From an uncultured Oscillospiraceae bacterium (GTDB lineage Bacteria > Bacillota > Clostridia > UBA1212 > UBA1255): 7,613 nucleotides of DNA. Shown piece after piece: positions 1-6,415 of the stretch. The stretch spans positions 1-7,613 of the forward strand of contig CABQCN010000060.1 in the NCBI GenBank assembly GCA_902462635.1, in the 5' to 3' direction. The notes below the pieces were generated by a model. That model did no database searches. It saw only the letters and a program-made list of their open reading frames with translations, and was not told the DNA's origin. Position 1 is the first letter of the stretch, and each line of letters begins with the position of its first letter. The position numbers were made by a program, and so were the translations under genes.

Positions 1-73
1 AGACGACGTCTGCGCCCGCGTGTACCGCGCCCAGACCGATCGCTTCATTTCCCATTAAAAATTCTTTTTTCAT
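1..73 (-). CDS. iorA: Indolepyruvate:ferredoxin oxidoreductase alpha subunit, N-terminal 24 codons only (partial)
   Basis: The reading frame starts at an ATG at 73 and runs off the left edge. It reads MKKEFLMGNEAIGLGAVHAG and then ADVV. The GNEAI-x-x-GA-x-x-AG block is the usual start of the alpha subunit of indolepyruvate:ferredoxin oxidoreductase. There it begins the pyrimidine-binding half of the thiamine diphosphate domain and is followed by a GYPGTPSTE segment, which would lie just outside the window. The family oxidatively decarboxylates aryl pyruvates from aromatic amino acids to aryl-acetyl-CoA and passes electrons to ferredoxin in the cytoplasm of anaerobes. A GAGG ribosome site lies about 12 bases upstream, and a good promoter precedes it (116-144). 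An iorB gene would be expected further left but cannot be seen. The main alternative is a 2-oxoacid oxidoreductase alpha subunit of the korA type, but the GNEAIGLGA wording fits IorA better. Only 24 residues are available. Confidence 0.72.
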   Translation of the reverse strand, partial: MKKEFLMGNEAIGLGAVHAGADVV

Positions 74-115
74 TGAAAATCCAACCTCGTGACGGTAATA
101 TTGACACCGTATTGA

Positions 116-144
116 AATATATCACACAGAGCCGCAAAATTCAA
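116..144 (-). promoter_or_regulatory. Sigma-A-type promoter for iorA
   Basis: Read on the minus strand, TTGAAT (144-139) is followed by a 17-base spacer and TATATT (121-116). Both hexamers are close to the housekeeping consensus and the spacing is ideal. Transcription would start near 109, giving a leader of about 36 bases before the iorA ATG at 73. Confidence 0.6.
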
Positions 145-182
145 TCTTTTCTGTTTGTCCGGCGGAATTCGGCGGCAGATTC

Positions 183-209
183 CAGCGGCCATAGGACAGC
201 GGGCCGCTG
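183..209. repeat. GC-rich inverted repeat between divergent promoters
   Basis: CAGCGGCC (183-190) and GGCCGCTG (202-209) are perfect 8-base complements around an 11-base loop. The repeat lies between the iorA promoter and the -35 of the nucleosidase gene. It has no T-run and no gene ends into it, so it is not an obvious terminator. An operator shared by the divergent genes is possible but unproven. Confidence 0.4.
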
Positions 210-222
210 CCGGTTTTCCATG

Positions 223-252
223 GTGATAAACCTCCGCGTTTTATGATATAAT
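223..252 (+). promoter_or_regulatory. Promoter with extended -10 for the nucleosidase gene
   Basis: A perfect TATAAT (247-252) is preceded by TG one base upstream (244-245), forming an extended -10. A GTGATA (223-228, 4 of 6 matches to TTGACA) sits 18 bases upstream of the -10. The expected start near 259 leaves a leader of about 28 bases that carries the GGGAGG ribosome site. Confidence 0.65.
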
Positions 253-286
253 CAGACAAACATATGCGTATGGGAGGCTCGTTAAA

Positions 287-1018
287 ATGCGGACGGTGAT
301 CGTACAGGGAGCGGTAGAAGAAGAAATCGAATTACTGGCGGAAATGCTGCCGGGCGGGAAACGGACGGCGCAAAACGGATATGCATTTTACGAAACGACG
401 CTCGAGCAGTTAAAAATTATCATTTCGAAAACCGGGATGGGGATTCTCCACGCTTGTATCGCAACGATGCTGGGAGCCGGAACGTACCGGCCGGATTGTA
501 TTGTCAATCAGGGAACGGCGGGGGCGCATATCCGGGAATTGGGAATCGGAGATATCGTGATCGGGGAATCCGCAGTCTATATGAATGACATGCGTTCTCC
601 GGCAAAAGAAAAAGGCCAAGGCAGCAATGCGCTCGAATGGGTACCGGGGGAAACCGGATCCTGCCCTCTCGAGGGCGATCCGAAGCTTGTCCGGCTTGCG
701 GAGAAAGTCCCGTATTGCGGGAACCTTTTGCGCGGCCGGCTCGGATCCGGGGATCTGTTTTCCAGGGAAACCGACCGCATCGATCTGCTGCATACGCAGC
801 TCGGTGAAGTATGCGAAGATATGGAAAGCGCGGCGGTCTATACGGTATGCCGGACGTTGAATATTCCCGTGGTCGGAATCAGAATGATTTCGAATAACGA
901 ACTCGCCGGGATGCGCGACAATCCGGAATATTTCCGAATCGCGCACAAAAAACTGCAGGATTACACGTACGGATATCTCCGGGAACTTGCCCTCGTATAC
1001 GGAGAGAAAACAAAATAA
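287..1018 (+). CDS. MTA/SAH-nucleosidase-like purine nucleosidase with Asp-to-Asn change in the base pocket
   Basis: This 243-residue cytoplasmic protein belongs to the nucleoside phosphorylase/nucleosidase superfamily (PF01048) and is close in length to E. coli MtnN (232). Visible motifs in order are GAVEEE (8-13), whose E13 matches the acid/base E12 of MtnN, NQGTAG (74-79), and EDMESAAVY (177-185), whose E180 matches ribose-binding E174. ISNNE (201-205) follows, where N203 stands exactly where MtnN has D197, 23 residues after the ribose Glu in both. In the superfamily that Asp donates a proton to N7 of adenine; Asn is typical of enzymes acting on 6-oxopurines, such as trimeric PNP and futalosine hydrolase. 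Cleavage of an N-glycosidic bond is therefore likely, but MTA/SAH may not be the substrate. The ATG at 287 has a GGGAGG site 9 bases upstream and its own promoter. The gene stands alone, divergent from iorA. The fold is secure; the substrate is not. Confidence 0.85.
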   Translation: MRTVIVQGAVEEEIELLAEMLPGGKRTAQNGYAFYETTLEQLKIIISKTGMGILHACIATMLGAGTYRPDCIVNQGTAGAHIRELGIGDIVIGESAVYMNDMRSPAKEKGQGSNALEWVPGETGSCPLEGDPKLVRLAEKVPYCGNLLRGRLGSGDLFSRETDRIDLLHTQLGEVCEDMESAAVYTVCRTLNIPVVGIRMISNNELAGMRDNPEYFRIAHKKLQDYTYGYLRELALVYGEKTK

Positions 1019-1089
1019 CGAAAGTCGCGCCGCCACACTTCGAATTATAATAAATTTCACTCGCCGACCGGTATACGCAGCGATTTTGT

Positions 1090-1118
1090 TTGCTTTTTTT
1101 CGGCGGCGGCGTTACAAT
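1090..1118 (+). promoter_or_regulatory. Probable promoter of the HPt/c-di-GMP operon
   Basis: TTGCTT (1090-1095) and TACAAT (1113-1118) are separated by exactly 17 bases. The -10 matches 5 of 6 consensus positions and the -35 matches 3 of 6. The start would fall near 1125, leaving a leader of about 45 bases before the HPt start at 1169. No clear terminator is visible between 1019 and 1089, so some read-through from the nucleosidase gene is possible. Confidence 0.45.
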
Positions 1119-1168
1119 AATATGCGTAGTCAAAGCAAAAGAACAAAATGTTCAGAAAGGTGCGCATC

Positions 1169-1525
1169 ATGACGACAGAAGAATGTTATCTCCGTATGGG
1201 AGCCGATTACGGCGAAGTGCTCCGTCGTCTGGGGACAGAGGAACGAATCAAGCGTTTTCTGATGAAATTTCCGGACGACGACTGTTATGCAGATTTACGC
1301 CGGTTCCTTGCGGAGCAAAAGGCGGAGGAAGCGTTCCGCGCGGCACATTCCCTGAAAGGAATTTGTATGAATCTAGGATTGCTTTCCCTTTACCGGTCTG
1401 TAAATACGCTGACGGAAGCGCTGCGCGGCGGGAAGATTTCTCCGGAAACAGCGGCGATGGCGGATCAGGTACAAAAAGATTATGACACGGTAATCAGCAA
1501 CATACGGGAATTGGCAACTTTATAA
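1169..1525 (+). CDS. Stand-alone histidine phosphotransfer (HPt) protein
   Basis: This is a 118-residue, mainly helical soluble protein. Its central motif AAHSLKGICMNLG (58-70) is the classic HPt signature. H60 is the phospho-accepting histidine, followed by the conserved Lys and Gly of the SLKG turn. The length is normal for a single HPt four-helix bundle. HPt proteins shuttle phosphate between the receiver of a hybrid histidine kinase and a response regulator. An upstream in-frame ATG at 1148 exists, but the ATG at 1169 is preferred because AAAGG (1156-1160) lies 8 bases before it and because the extra seven residues do not belong to the fold. The stop is 16 bases before the REC/HD-GYP/GGDEF gene, so the two form an operon. 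HPt is the natural partner of that receiver, while the kinase must be encoded elsewhere. The partner assignment is inferred from position only. Confidence 0.85.
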   Translation: MTTEECYLRMGADYGEVLRRLGTEERIKRFLMKFPDDDCYADLRRFLAEQKAEEAFRAAHSLKGICMNLGLLSLYRSVNTLTEALRGGKISPETAAMADQVQKDYDTVISNIRELATL

Positions 1526-1541
1526 AAGAAAAGCGATAGAA

Positions 1542-3584
1542 ATGAAAAAGAAAAATACGATTTTAATTATTGACGACACGGAAATGAACCGGGCGATGCT
1601 GGCGGACATGCTGACGGAAAACTACGAAATCATCGAGGCGGCGGACGGAGAAGAGGGCGTCCGCATTCTTTATCAACAGCATAATGACATTTCGCTCGTT
1701 CTGCTTGATATCGTTATGCCGAAAATGGACGGATTCGAAGTACTCGCCGTCATGAATAAAAACGACTGGATCCTTCGGATCCCCGTAATTACGATATCGG
1801 CGGAAACGTCCTCTACCTATATCGATCATGCTTATGATCTGGGCGCTACGGATTATATCAGCCGGCCTTTTGAAGAAAAAACGGTGCAGCGGCGCGTCCG
1901 GAATACCATCATGCTTTACCAGAAGCAAAAAATGCTTGAGAATATGGTCATCGAACAAATCACGGAGAAAGAAAAGAACAATCTCCTGATGGTTGAAATA
2001 TTAAGCAACATCGTAGAATTCCGGAACGGTGAATCCGGGCGCCATGTGCTGCACATTCGCACGCTTACGGAAGTTTTTCTGCGGCAGCTGCGGCAGCTCA
2101 CGGACCAATATCCGCTCACCGCTTCCCGGATCGCGCTGATCGTAAACGCATCTTCCCTGCACGACATCGGTAAAATTTCCATACCGGAAGAAATCCTGAA
2201 CAAACCGGGGCGTCTGACGCCGGCGGAATTTGAAATTATGAAGACCCACAGCGCAATCGGCGCGCAGATCATGGAAGATGCCCTGCAGCGCCATCCGGAA
2301 GAACTGCTACTGATCGCCTGCAACATCTGCCGCTGGCATCACGAACGGTATAACGGAAAGGGATATCCGGACGGGCTGGAAGGCGACGCGATCCCCATCG
2401 AGGCGCAAGTCGTCGCCCTTGCGGATGTTTATGACGCGCTAACGAATGTACGCGTATATAAACCGGCGTTTTCCCATGAAGTCGCGCTGCAGATGATTTT
2501 AAACGGAGAATGCGGCGTGTTCAATCCGCTTCTGTTAACCTGTCTGAAAGAAGCCTCTCCTTATCTGGAGCAAGAGCTGAAAACACGTTCTTTAAATAAT
2601 GTTTCCGAATCTACAATCCGGGACGTATCCACGCAGATGTTTACAAGCGGGCAGGTTTCAGACCGCACGCTGACCCTTCTGGAACAGGAGCGGGTAAAAT
2701 ACCAGTTTTTTGCTTCCATGTCGAATGAAATACAATTCGAATACCGCTATCAGACAGATTTGCTTACCATATCGGATTGGGGCGCCCGCCAGCTTGGCCT
2801 GAATGTGATGCTCGAACATCCCGAGGAAAATGAAGCAATGCATAAAGTCTTTTCTCGGGAGAATTATCTAGATATCAAGAAGCGCCTGCGCGAAGCGGAT
2901 CCTACCAATCCAATCATCCATGCGATTTATTGCCTGCATGTGAAAGGACAAGACAGGTGGTATAAAGCCGTCGCCCGGCCGCTCTGGGAGGATAATATGG
3001 GAGAAATTGTAAGCGTGATCGGAAAATTCGTAGATGTTCACGAAGAGCAGCTGCGCCTGAACCATCTGAAAAGGATGGCGGAAGAGGACTCCCTGACAAA
3101 ATTAAACAATCATACGTTTGCAATGGAATATATCGCAAAAGCGATCCTGACGAAAGAGAAAAAGTTCGCGATCATACTGCTGGACCTGGATCATTTTAAA
3201 AATGCCAACGATCGGTACGGCCATCAGTTCGGCGATCAGATTCTGATACAAATTGCCGGAAAAATCAAAAAAACCATCCGCCCCGGCGATATTGCCGCCA
3301 GGGTGGGAGGCGACGAATTTCTGTTATTTTTAAATTATGAGGGAGCGTCTGAGTCCATTGCCCAAGAGGTGTTCCACGCTTTAAAAAGCCAATACCAGGC
3401 GTTTGATATTTCGGTAAGCATGGGAATCGCGCTTTTCCCCGAAAACGGCGCGGACTACAATGCATTGTTTCATGCCGCAGATCAGGCGCTGTACGCGGCA
3501 AAAAGGGATGGCAAAGACCGTTATTATTTTTACGATGATTCTATGAAAGAGCTTTTAAGCGTACTGTCTCCTATGGATCACTAA
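1542..3584 (+). CDS. Response regulator with HD-GYP, PAS-like and GGDEF domains (bifunctional c-di-GMP enzyme)
   Basis: This is a 680-residue cytoplasmic protein with four parts. The REC domain (about 5-125) has acidic D11-D12, phospho-acceptor D56 in LLDIVMP and S86, but R108 in place of the usual Lys of the KPF motif. The HD-GYP phosphodiesterase domain (about 150-345) shows E164, H168, H207-D208, K211, H236, H266-H267, G274-Y275-P276 and D295, so all expected metal ligands are present. A PAS-like region (about 388-500) follows. The GGDEF diguanylate cyclase domain (about 512-670) has D548, N556-D557 and an intact GGDEF at 589-593. An RPGD I-site (580-583) lies exactly five residues before it, so product inhibition is expected. 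Both synthesis and hydrolysis of c-di-GMP therefore look possible, presumably switched by phosphorylation at D56 and by whatever the PAS-like region senses. The gene follows the HPt gene by 16 bases. The ribosome site is weak (AG-rich, no clear GGAGG), which suggests translation depends partly on the upstream gene. The net activity cannot be told from sequence. Confidence 0.93.
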   Translation: MKKKNTILIIDDTEMNRAMLADMLTENYEIIEAADGEEGVRILYQQHNDISLVLLDIVMPKMDGFEVLAVMNKNDWILRIPVITISAETSSTYIDHAYDLGATDYISRPFEEKTVQRRVRNTIMLYQKQKMLENMVIEQITEKEKNNLLMVEILSNIVEFRNGESGRHVLHIRTLTEVFLRQLRQLTDQYPLTASRIALIVNASSLHDIGKISIPEEILNKPGRLTPAEFEIMKTHSAIGAQIMEDALQRHPEELLLIACNICRWHHERYNGKGYPDGLEGDAIPIEAQVVALADVYDALTNVRVYKPAFSHEVALQMILNGECGVFNPLLLTCLKEASPYLEQELKTRSLNNVSESTIRDVSTQMFTSGQVSDRTLTLLEQERVKYQFFASMSNEIQFEYRYQTDLLTISDWGARQLGLNVMLEHPEENEAMHKVFSRENYLDIKKRLREADPTNPIIHAIYCLHVKGQDRWYKAVARPLWEDNMGEIVSVIGKFVDVHEEQLRLNHLKRMAEEDSLTKLNNHTFAMEYIAKAILTKEKKFAIILLDLDHFKNANDRYGHQFGDQILIQIAGKIKKTIRPGDIAARVGGDEFLLFLNYEGASESIAQEVFHALKSQYQAFDISVSMGIALFPENGADYNALFHAADQALYAAKRDGKDRYYFYDDSMKELLSVLSPMDH

Positions 3585-3671
3585 GAAAGAGTCGCTTTTT
3601 CACTGGCATGCAGTTTTCTCTTGCTGGCCGCGGGAAAATACCCGCAGGACAGCAAAGCGACTAGCTTTCTT
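3583..3671. terminator. Branched inverted repeat, likely bidirectional terminator or structured RNA
   Basis: The outer arms are AAGAAAG + AGTCGCTTT (3583-3598) and AAAGCGACT + AG + CTTTCTT (3654-3671). They form 16 base pairs interrupted only by a two-base AG bulge. Inside are a small hairpin, ACTG/CAGT (3602-3614), and a stronger one, TGCTG..GCGGG/CCCGC..CAGCA (3622-3654, loop AAAATA). Together they make a three-way-junction shape; the last A of CAGCA competes with the outer stem for position 3654. It begins inside the stop codon of the GGDEF gene, and the T-rich 3' flank on the plus strand suggests termination. The converging sulfatase gene ends at 3746 on the other side, so the element may serve both. 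It matches no riboswitch consensus I recognise. A small mobile palindromic element is an alternative. Confidence 0.5.
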
Positions 3672-3745
3672 TCCTTGCTTTCACAATTTCAGATTGCGCT
3701 TACAGAGTACCAGACAGCTTTTTAATATTATAAGTCCAGAAAATA

Positions 3746-5256
3746 TCAGGAAAAATGGGTAACGTAATACAATGAAGATCTCGATAATTCTTCCTGGAAA
3801 TACGAATAACCGAGTTCTTCCGCCAAAGTTTGCCTGGAAGAGAAGAGATCCGTTCCGAGTCCAAGGCGGTCGCCTTCGATCTCGAAGCCCATGGCGGATA
3901 ACACGGTTGGAAACATGTCCATTGTGGTAAATTCTCTGTTTTTTTGTGACAGCGCAACGGTTTTGTCTGTATTGACAAAACAATTATATACCGTCCTGTC
4001 TACATAATCGACGCCATCAACAAAAATCGTATCCATACGCGGATGGTCGCCTGAAATCACAATCACCGTATCTTCGTAAAAATCTTGCTGTTTACACCAT
4101 TCAATAAACTCCATCAACAAGCGGTCGGAACAGGCAAGCACGTTTCCCAATGGCTCCTCATAATCGTTTCCGCATTTTTCACAAACATATCCGCCGGTAT
4201 GGTGCTGATCCACGGTTAAAAAAGTCAAATTGAACGGCCCATCCTCGGAGGCAAGGCGAAGTGCTTCATCTTTGGCGATTTCATATAGGATCGCATCTTC
4301 ATATCCCCACCATACAAGATAGTCAGATTCGATATACCCTCTTTCAATCGCAGTAAAATAGTCAAAAATTTCATAATTCCCATGCTGTGTAAAATATTGC
4401 CTTCTTCCGCCGAATACCGCGTTCGAGCCGCACAGAAATTCCTGCCGATAACCTTTATTTTCTAAAATATCACCCAGCGCAGTGATGCCGCTGGCAAAAT
4501 TTTCATATAAATTCATCGAATTTCCATCCACCGGGAATGAAAACGGCACTCCCGAAGTGGCCGCAAAAATCGCACCCATCGGGTTCCAGCCGGCGAATGA
4601 AAACCGCCAAGTCCGTTTTTATCGGAAAAAGAAATATTTTCATTTGCAAGAGCCGTCATGTTCGGAATATAATTTACTGCCTGCGCACCACCTTCCGCGA
4701 CAGAGGCATAGGTGGTTTCCGCGCTTTCCAGATAAATATAGATCAAATTTTTCGGCACGCCATCCGCTGTGATGCCCACAGCGTTCGGATCGATATAATA
4801 ATCTTCATATAGGGTCGTTTCCTCGGTTTTATTCTTCAGCCAGGTGTCGATACCAAGCACACGAACGCAAAATAAGCTGGATACAAGCAGCGATACGATA
4901 CAGAACACAGAGCCGATCCGCCGCAGCCATTTCAGCAGGTCCGTATTATGCCCAGACCGCACAGTCAGCGATACCCTCACCCTGGATTGACATACTGCAA
5001 ATGCGGCAAGCACATAGATACCGGTACAGAGAAACACCGGCGGCAGACAAGCTTGCAGTACTGCTGTCACGACGCTGTCCCCCGTCCCCTTCAGCGGTGA
5101 CAGCAACGTATAAATCAATGTCGTAAAGTCCACATCATAAGTTGCGTCCACCCATTTGGTCGCGACATAGATTACGACGGCAAGGATAAACACAATGCCA
5201 AATAAAATTGCGGCAATCGGTAAAAAATTGCGTTTTTTATTCTTATTCTTCTTCAT
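3746..5256 (-). pseudogene. LTA-synthase-like sulfatase (phosphoglycerol transferase family), frameshifted
   Basis: Two overlapping frames together encode one membrane sulfatase of about 505 residues. The first frame (from ATG 5256) has transmembrane segments near 12-32, 68-89 and 114-135. An extracellular domain follows, with NLIYIYLESAETTYAS (170-185; E177 a likely metal ligand) and the GLGGF..GT motif, whose T225 is the likely nucleophile. After R226 (near 4580) homology moves to another frame, which begins MGAIFAATSGV and ends at 3746. That half carries WWGYED, DQHHTGGYVC..C and VISGDHP with the metal-binding Asp-His. The family transfers glycerol phosphate from phosphatidylglycerol to surface polymers such as lipoteichoic acid. 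As it stands the first frame continues about 20 wrong residues and stops at 4513, so the product would lack most catalytic residues. No slippery sequence is seen at the break, so programmed frameshifting is unlikely. An assembly error is possible, though seven missing bases would be unusual for one. The start overlaps the upstream membrane gene by 14 bases. Confidence 0.85.
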
Positions 5257-5560
5257 CTTTATTTTCTTCTACCTTTATCTTAAAATGAACATATTTGCAG
5301 ACAAATTCAATAAGGAATGGAAGAATGCATGCAGCGGGGATCGCAAACAGCGTATACGGCGCCTGATCCGGCGGAAGTGCCAACGGGTAAAACAGATTCA
5401 CCAATTGCGAGAGTATTTTAGCAAAAACAAATACCAAAACCGCAACGATACAATATTTTACCGCAAAAGAAAATGAAAAAACGAGTTTTTCTTTTTTGCG
5501 TGCATAATAAATATACATGGTTATCATGGGGATAAAAAACAAATTCATAAAAGCAATCAT
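5243..5560 (-). CDS. Small three-helix integral membrane protein, partner of the LTA-synthase-like sulfatase
   Basis: This 105-residue protein has three hydrophobic segments, near residues 2-19, 32-57 and 69-90. A short basic YYARKKEK loop follows the first, and the C-terminal tail is highly acidic (KVEENKDEEE). There is no recognisable catalytic motif and I do not know the family. AAGGA lies 11 bases before the ATG at 5560. The 3' end overlaps the sulfatase start by 14 bases in a different frame, a sign of translational coupling. The sulfatase has only three N-terminal transmembrane segments, against the five usual for LtaS-type enzymes, so this protein may complete the membrane part or help position the substrate. 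That role is inference from position. With the sulfatase broken, this gene may have lost its partner although its own frame is intact. Confidence 0.7.
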   Translation of the reverse strand: MIAFMNLFFIPMITMYIYYARKKEKLVFSFSFAVKYCIVAVLVFVFAKILSQLVNLFYPLALPPDQAPYTLFAIPAACILPFLIEFVCKYVHFKIKVEENKDEEE

Positions 5561-5740
5561 TTTTCAACTATTCCTTACATCACAGTTTCTATAGTCAATC
5601 AATTATAAAAAGTAACCAAGAACGAACGTCTGCGAAAAATTCCGCTGCGTTTACGAAAAACCCGTTCGTGCTATGTCTCTGCATTTTTCTTTCACCATCT
5701 CAGGGACGCTTTTCCGGCAATAGACAATAACAGAAAAATA
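5561..5740 (-). other. Long untranslated leader of the membrane-protein/sulfatase operon
   Basis: About 180 bases separate the probable promoter from the ATG at 5560. The leader contains a 7-base inverted repeat, ACGAACG (5622-5628) and CGTTCGT (5663-5669), whose loop holds two TTTTTCG repeats. A second TATAAT-like sequence (5607-5602, minus strand) has no usable -35. I recognise no riboswitch class. A leader of this length with a stem-loop could regulate by attenuation, but this is only a possibility. Confidence 0.35.
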
Positions 5741-5746
5741 CATTTG

Positions 5747-5755
5747 ATTATAACA
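5747..5755 (-). promoter_or_regulatory. Extended -10 promoter of the membrane operon
   Basis: On the minus strand TGT is followed directly by a perfect TATAAT (5752-5747), giving the TGnTATAAT form. No good -35 is found 16-18 bases upstream, as is common for extended -10 promoters. The start would be near 5740. Confidence 0.5.
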
Positions 5756-5974
5756 CAGATTTAACTACGGCGCATCTAAAACAGATATTTTTTACATACT
5801 CTTCACATTTCTTGTATCCCGCCGGTTTCCTCCGCAGGCAATTGCCAGCGGCAATCCGCATGACAACGGGTATCAAAGGCGCGGCGCAGCTGAGACGGTG
5901 CAGCAAATTTAATAAATATTTCCGCACCGTATATTTACATCAACAGCAATACCATTGTCTAAAAATTTGTTCAA
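5756..5974. other. Gene-free stretch with two short inverted repeats
   Basis: No convincing gene is visible in either direction; the open frame on the plus strand here starts at a TTG and has no family resemblance. Two inverted repeats stand out. ATTGCC-AGC-GGCAAT (5841-5855) is a six-base-pair stem with a three-base loop. ACGGTGC (5895-5901) pairs with GCACCGT (5924-5930) around an AT-rich loop with further AAAT/ATTT complementarity. Neither is followed by a clear T-run, so classical terminators are not supported. The stretch lies just downstream of the broken gene ending at 5975 and may be part of its decayed 3' flank. Confidence 0.4.
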
Positions 5975-6415
5975 TTACCGCACGACACAATAGGTTGTCG
6001 GAAGTATTCCATCCCCGTTATACGGCGACAGGTATTTTCGAGCATACAGGATCGATACGGGAGCCGATATGGCATCCTAGAACAATCTGAGATACGCCAT
6101 ATCATGTGCAAGCGTTTTCAGATGTACCGGGATGTGATTTTTCATGATCTTCGTTATCGTCTCCATCATAGTTTCGGCTTCGCTCGCAATCTGTTCTGCC
6201 GCATTTGCAAAAATATCCTTCCGCCTTTGATGCTGCTCAGCAGTGAAAACCGGAGCATTTACCGAAAGTCCGGACTCGTTTGAAACGGCATAGCCTTTTC
6301 TCACCATATCAGCGGCAATCGCTTTATCGTTTTCACTGAAGTGTTCCGTGGTTCCCTTGGCAATATCCAAAAAGACATTGGTGACATTCTGATGGTTAAA
6401 GTAATCGTGGTGAAC
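5975..6415 (-). pseudogene. C-terminal fragment of an unrecognised protein, with a nonsense codon
   Basis: One continuous frame runs on the minus strand from about 6415 (VHHDYFNHQNVTNVFLD...) to a TAA at 5977-5975, interrupted only by a TAG at 6079-6077. The frame then continues DAISAPVSILYARKYLSPY and 14 more residues. Reading the TAG as a mutated GAG (Glu) gives RLFEDAISAPV, a smooth helical sequence, so one base change probably made the stop. The segment MVRKGYAV...GLSVNAPVFTAEQ looks like the end of a winged-helix unit leading into long helices with EAETMMETITKIMK. This would fit the C-terminal part of a regulator, but I do not recognise the family and assign no function. The N-terminus is missing because the frame joins the nucleoside phosphorylase remnant directly near 6416. 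A TTG at 6370 could act as a start, but it has no ribosome site. Confidence 0.6.

Noticed and set aside
410..1060. Long open frame of 216 codons on the minus strand opposite the nucleosidase gene
   Set aside because: It lies antisense to a gene with clear family motifs, shows no domain of its own, and is typical of a shadow frame in GC-balanced coding DNA.
1090..1485. Plus-strand frame overlapping the HPt gene
   Set aside because: The HPt frame carries the histidine phosphotransfer motif and the ribosome site; the overlapping frame has neither motif nor plausible composition.
1563..2326. Minus-strand open frames opposite the REC and HD-GYP domains
   Set aside because: The plus strand encodes fully conserved catalytic motifs here, so these are shadows.
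3583..3671. A c-di-GMP riboswitch in the branched repeat, suggested by the neighbouring GGDEF gene
   Set aside because: The conserved core of class I c-di-GMP riboswitches cannot be found, and the element lies after the gene rather than before one transcribed from it.
3681..3983. Two minus-strand frames overlapping the 3' end of the sulfatase
   Set aside because: They overlap the true sulfatase frame, which reads through the conserved EGDRLGLGTDLF segment near its end; the alternatives have no resemblance to any family.
4513..4620. Programmed ribosomal frameshift in the sulfatase
   Set aside because: There is no slippery heptamer at the junction, and two codons expected from the family are physically missing, which points to a deletion.
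5812..6090. Plus-strand 92-codon frame
   Set aside because: It begins at a TTG without a ribosome site, has an unprotein-like composition and partly lies opposite the minus-strand pseudogene.
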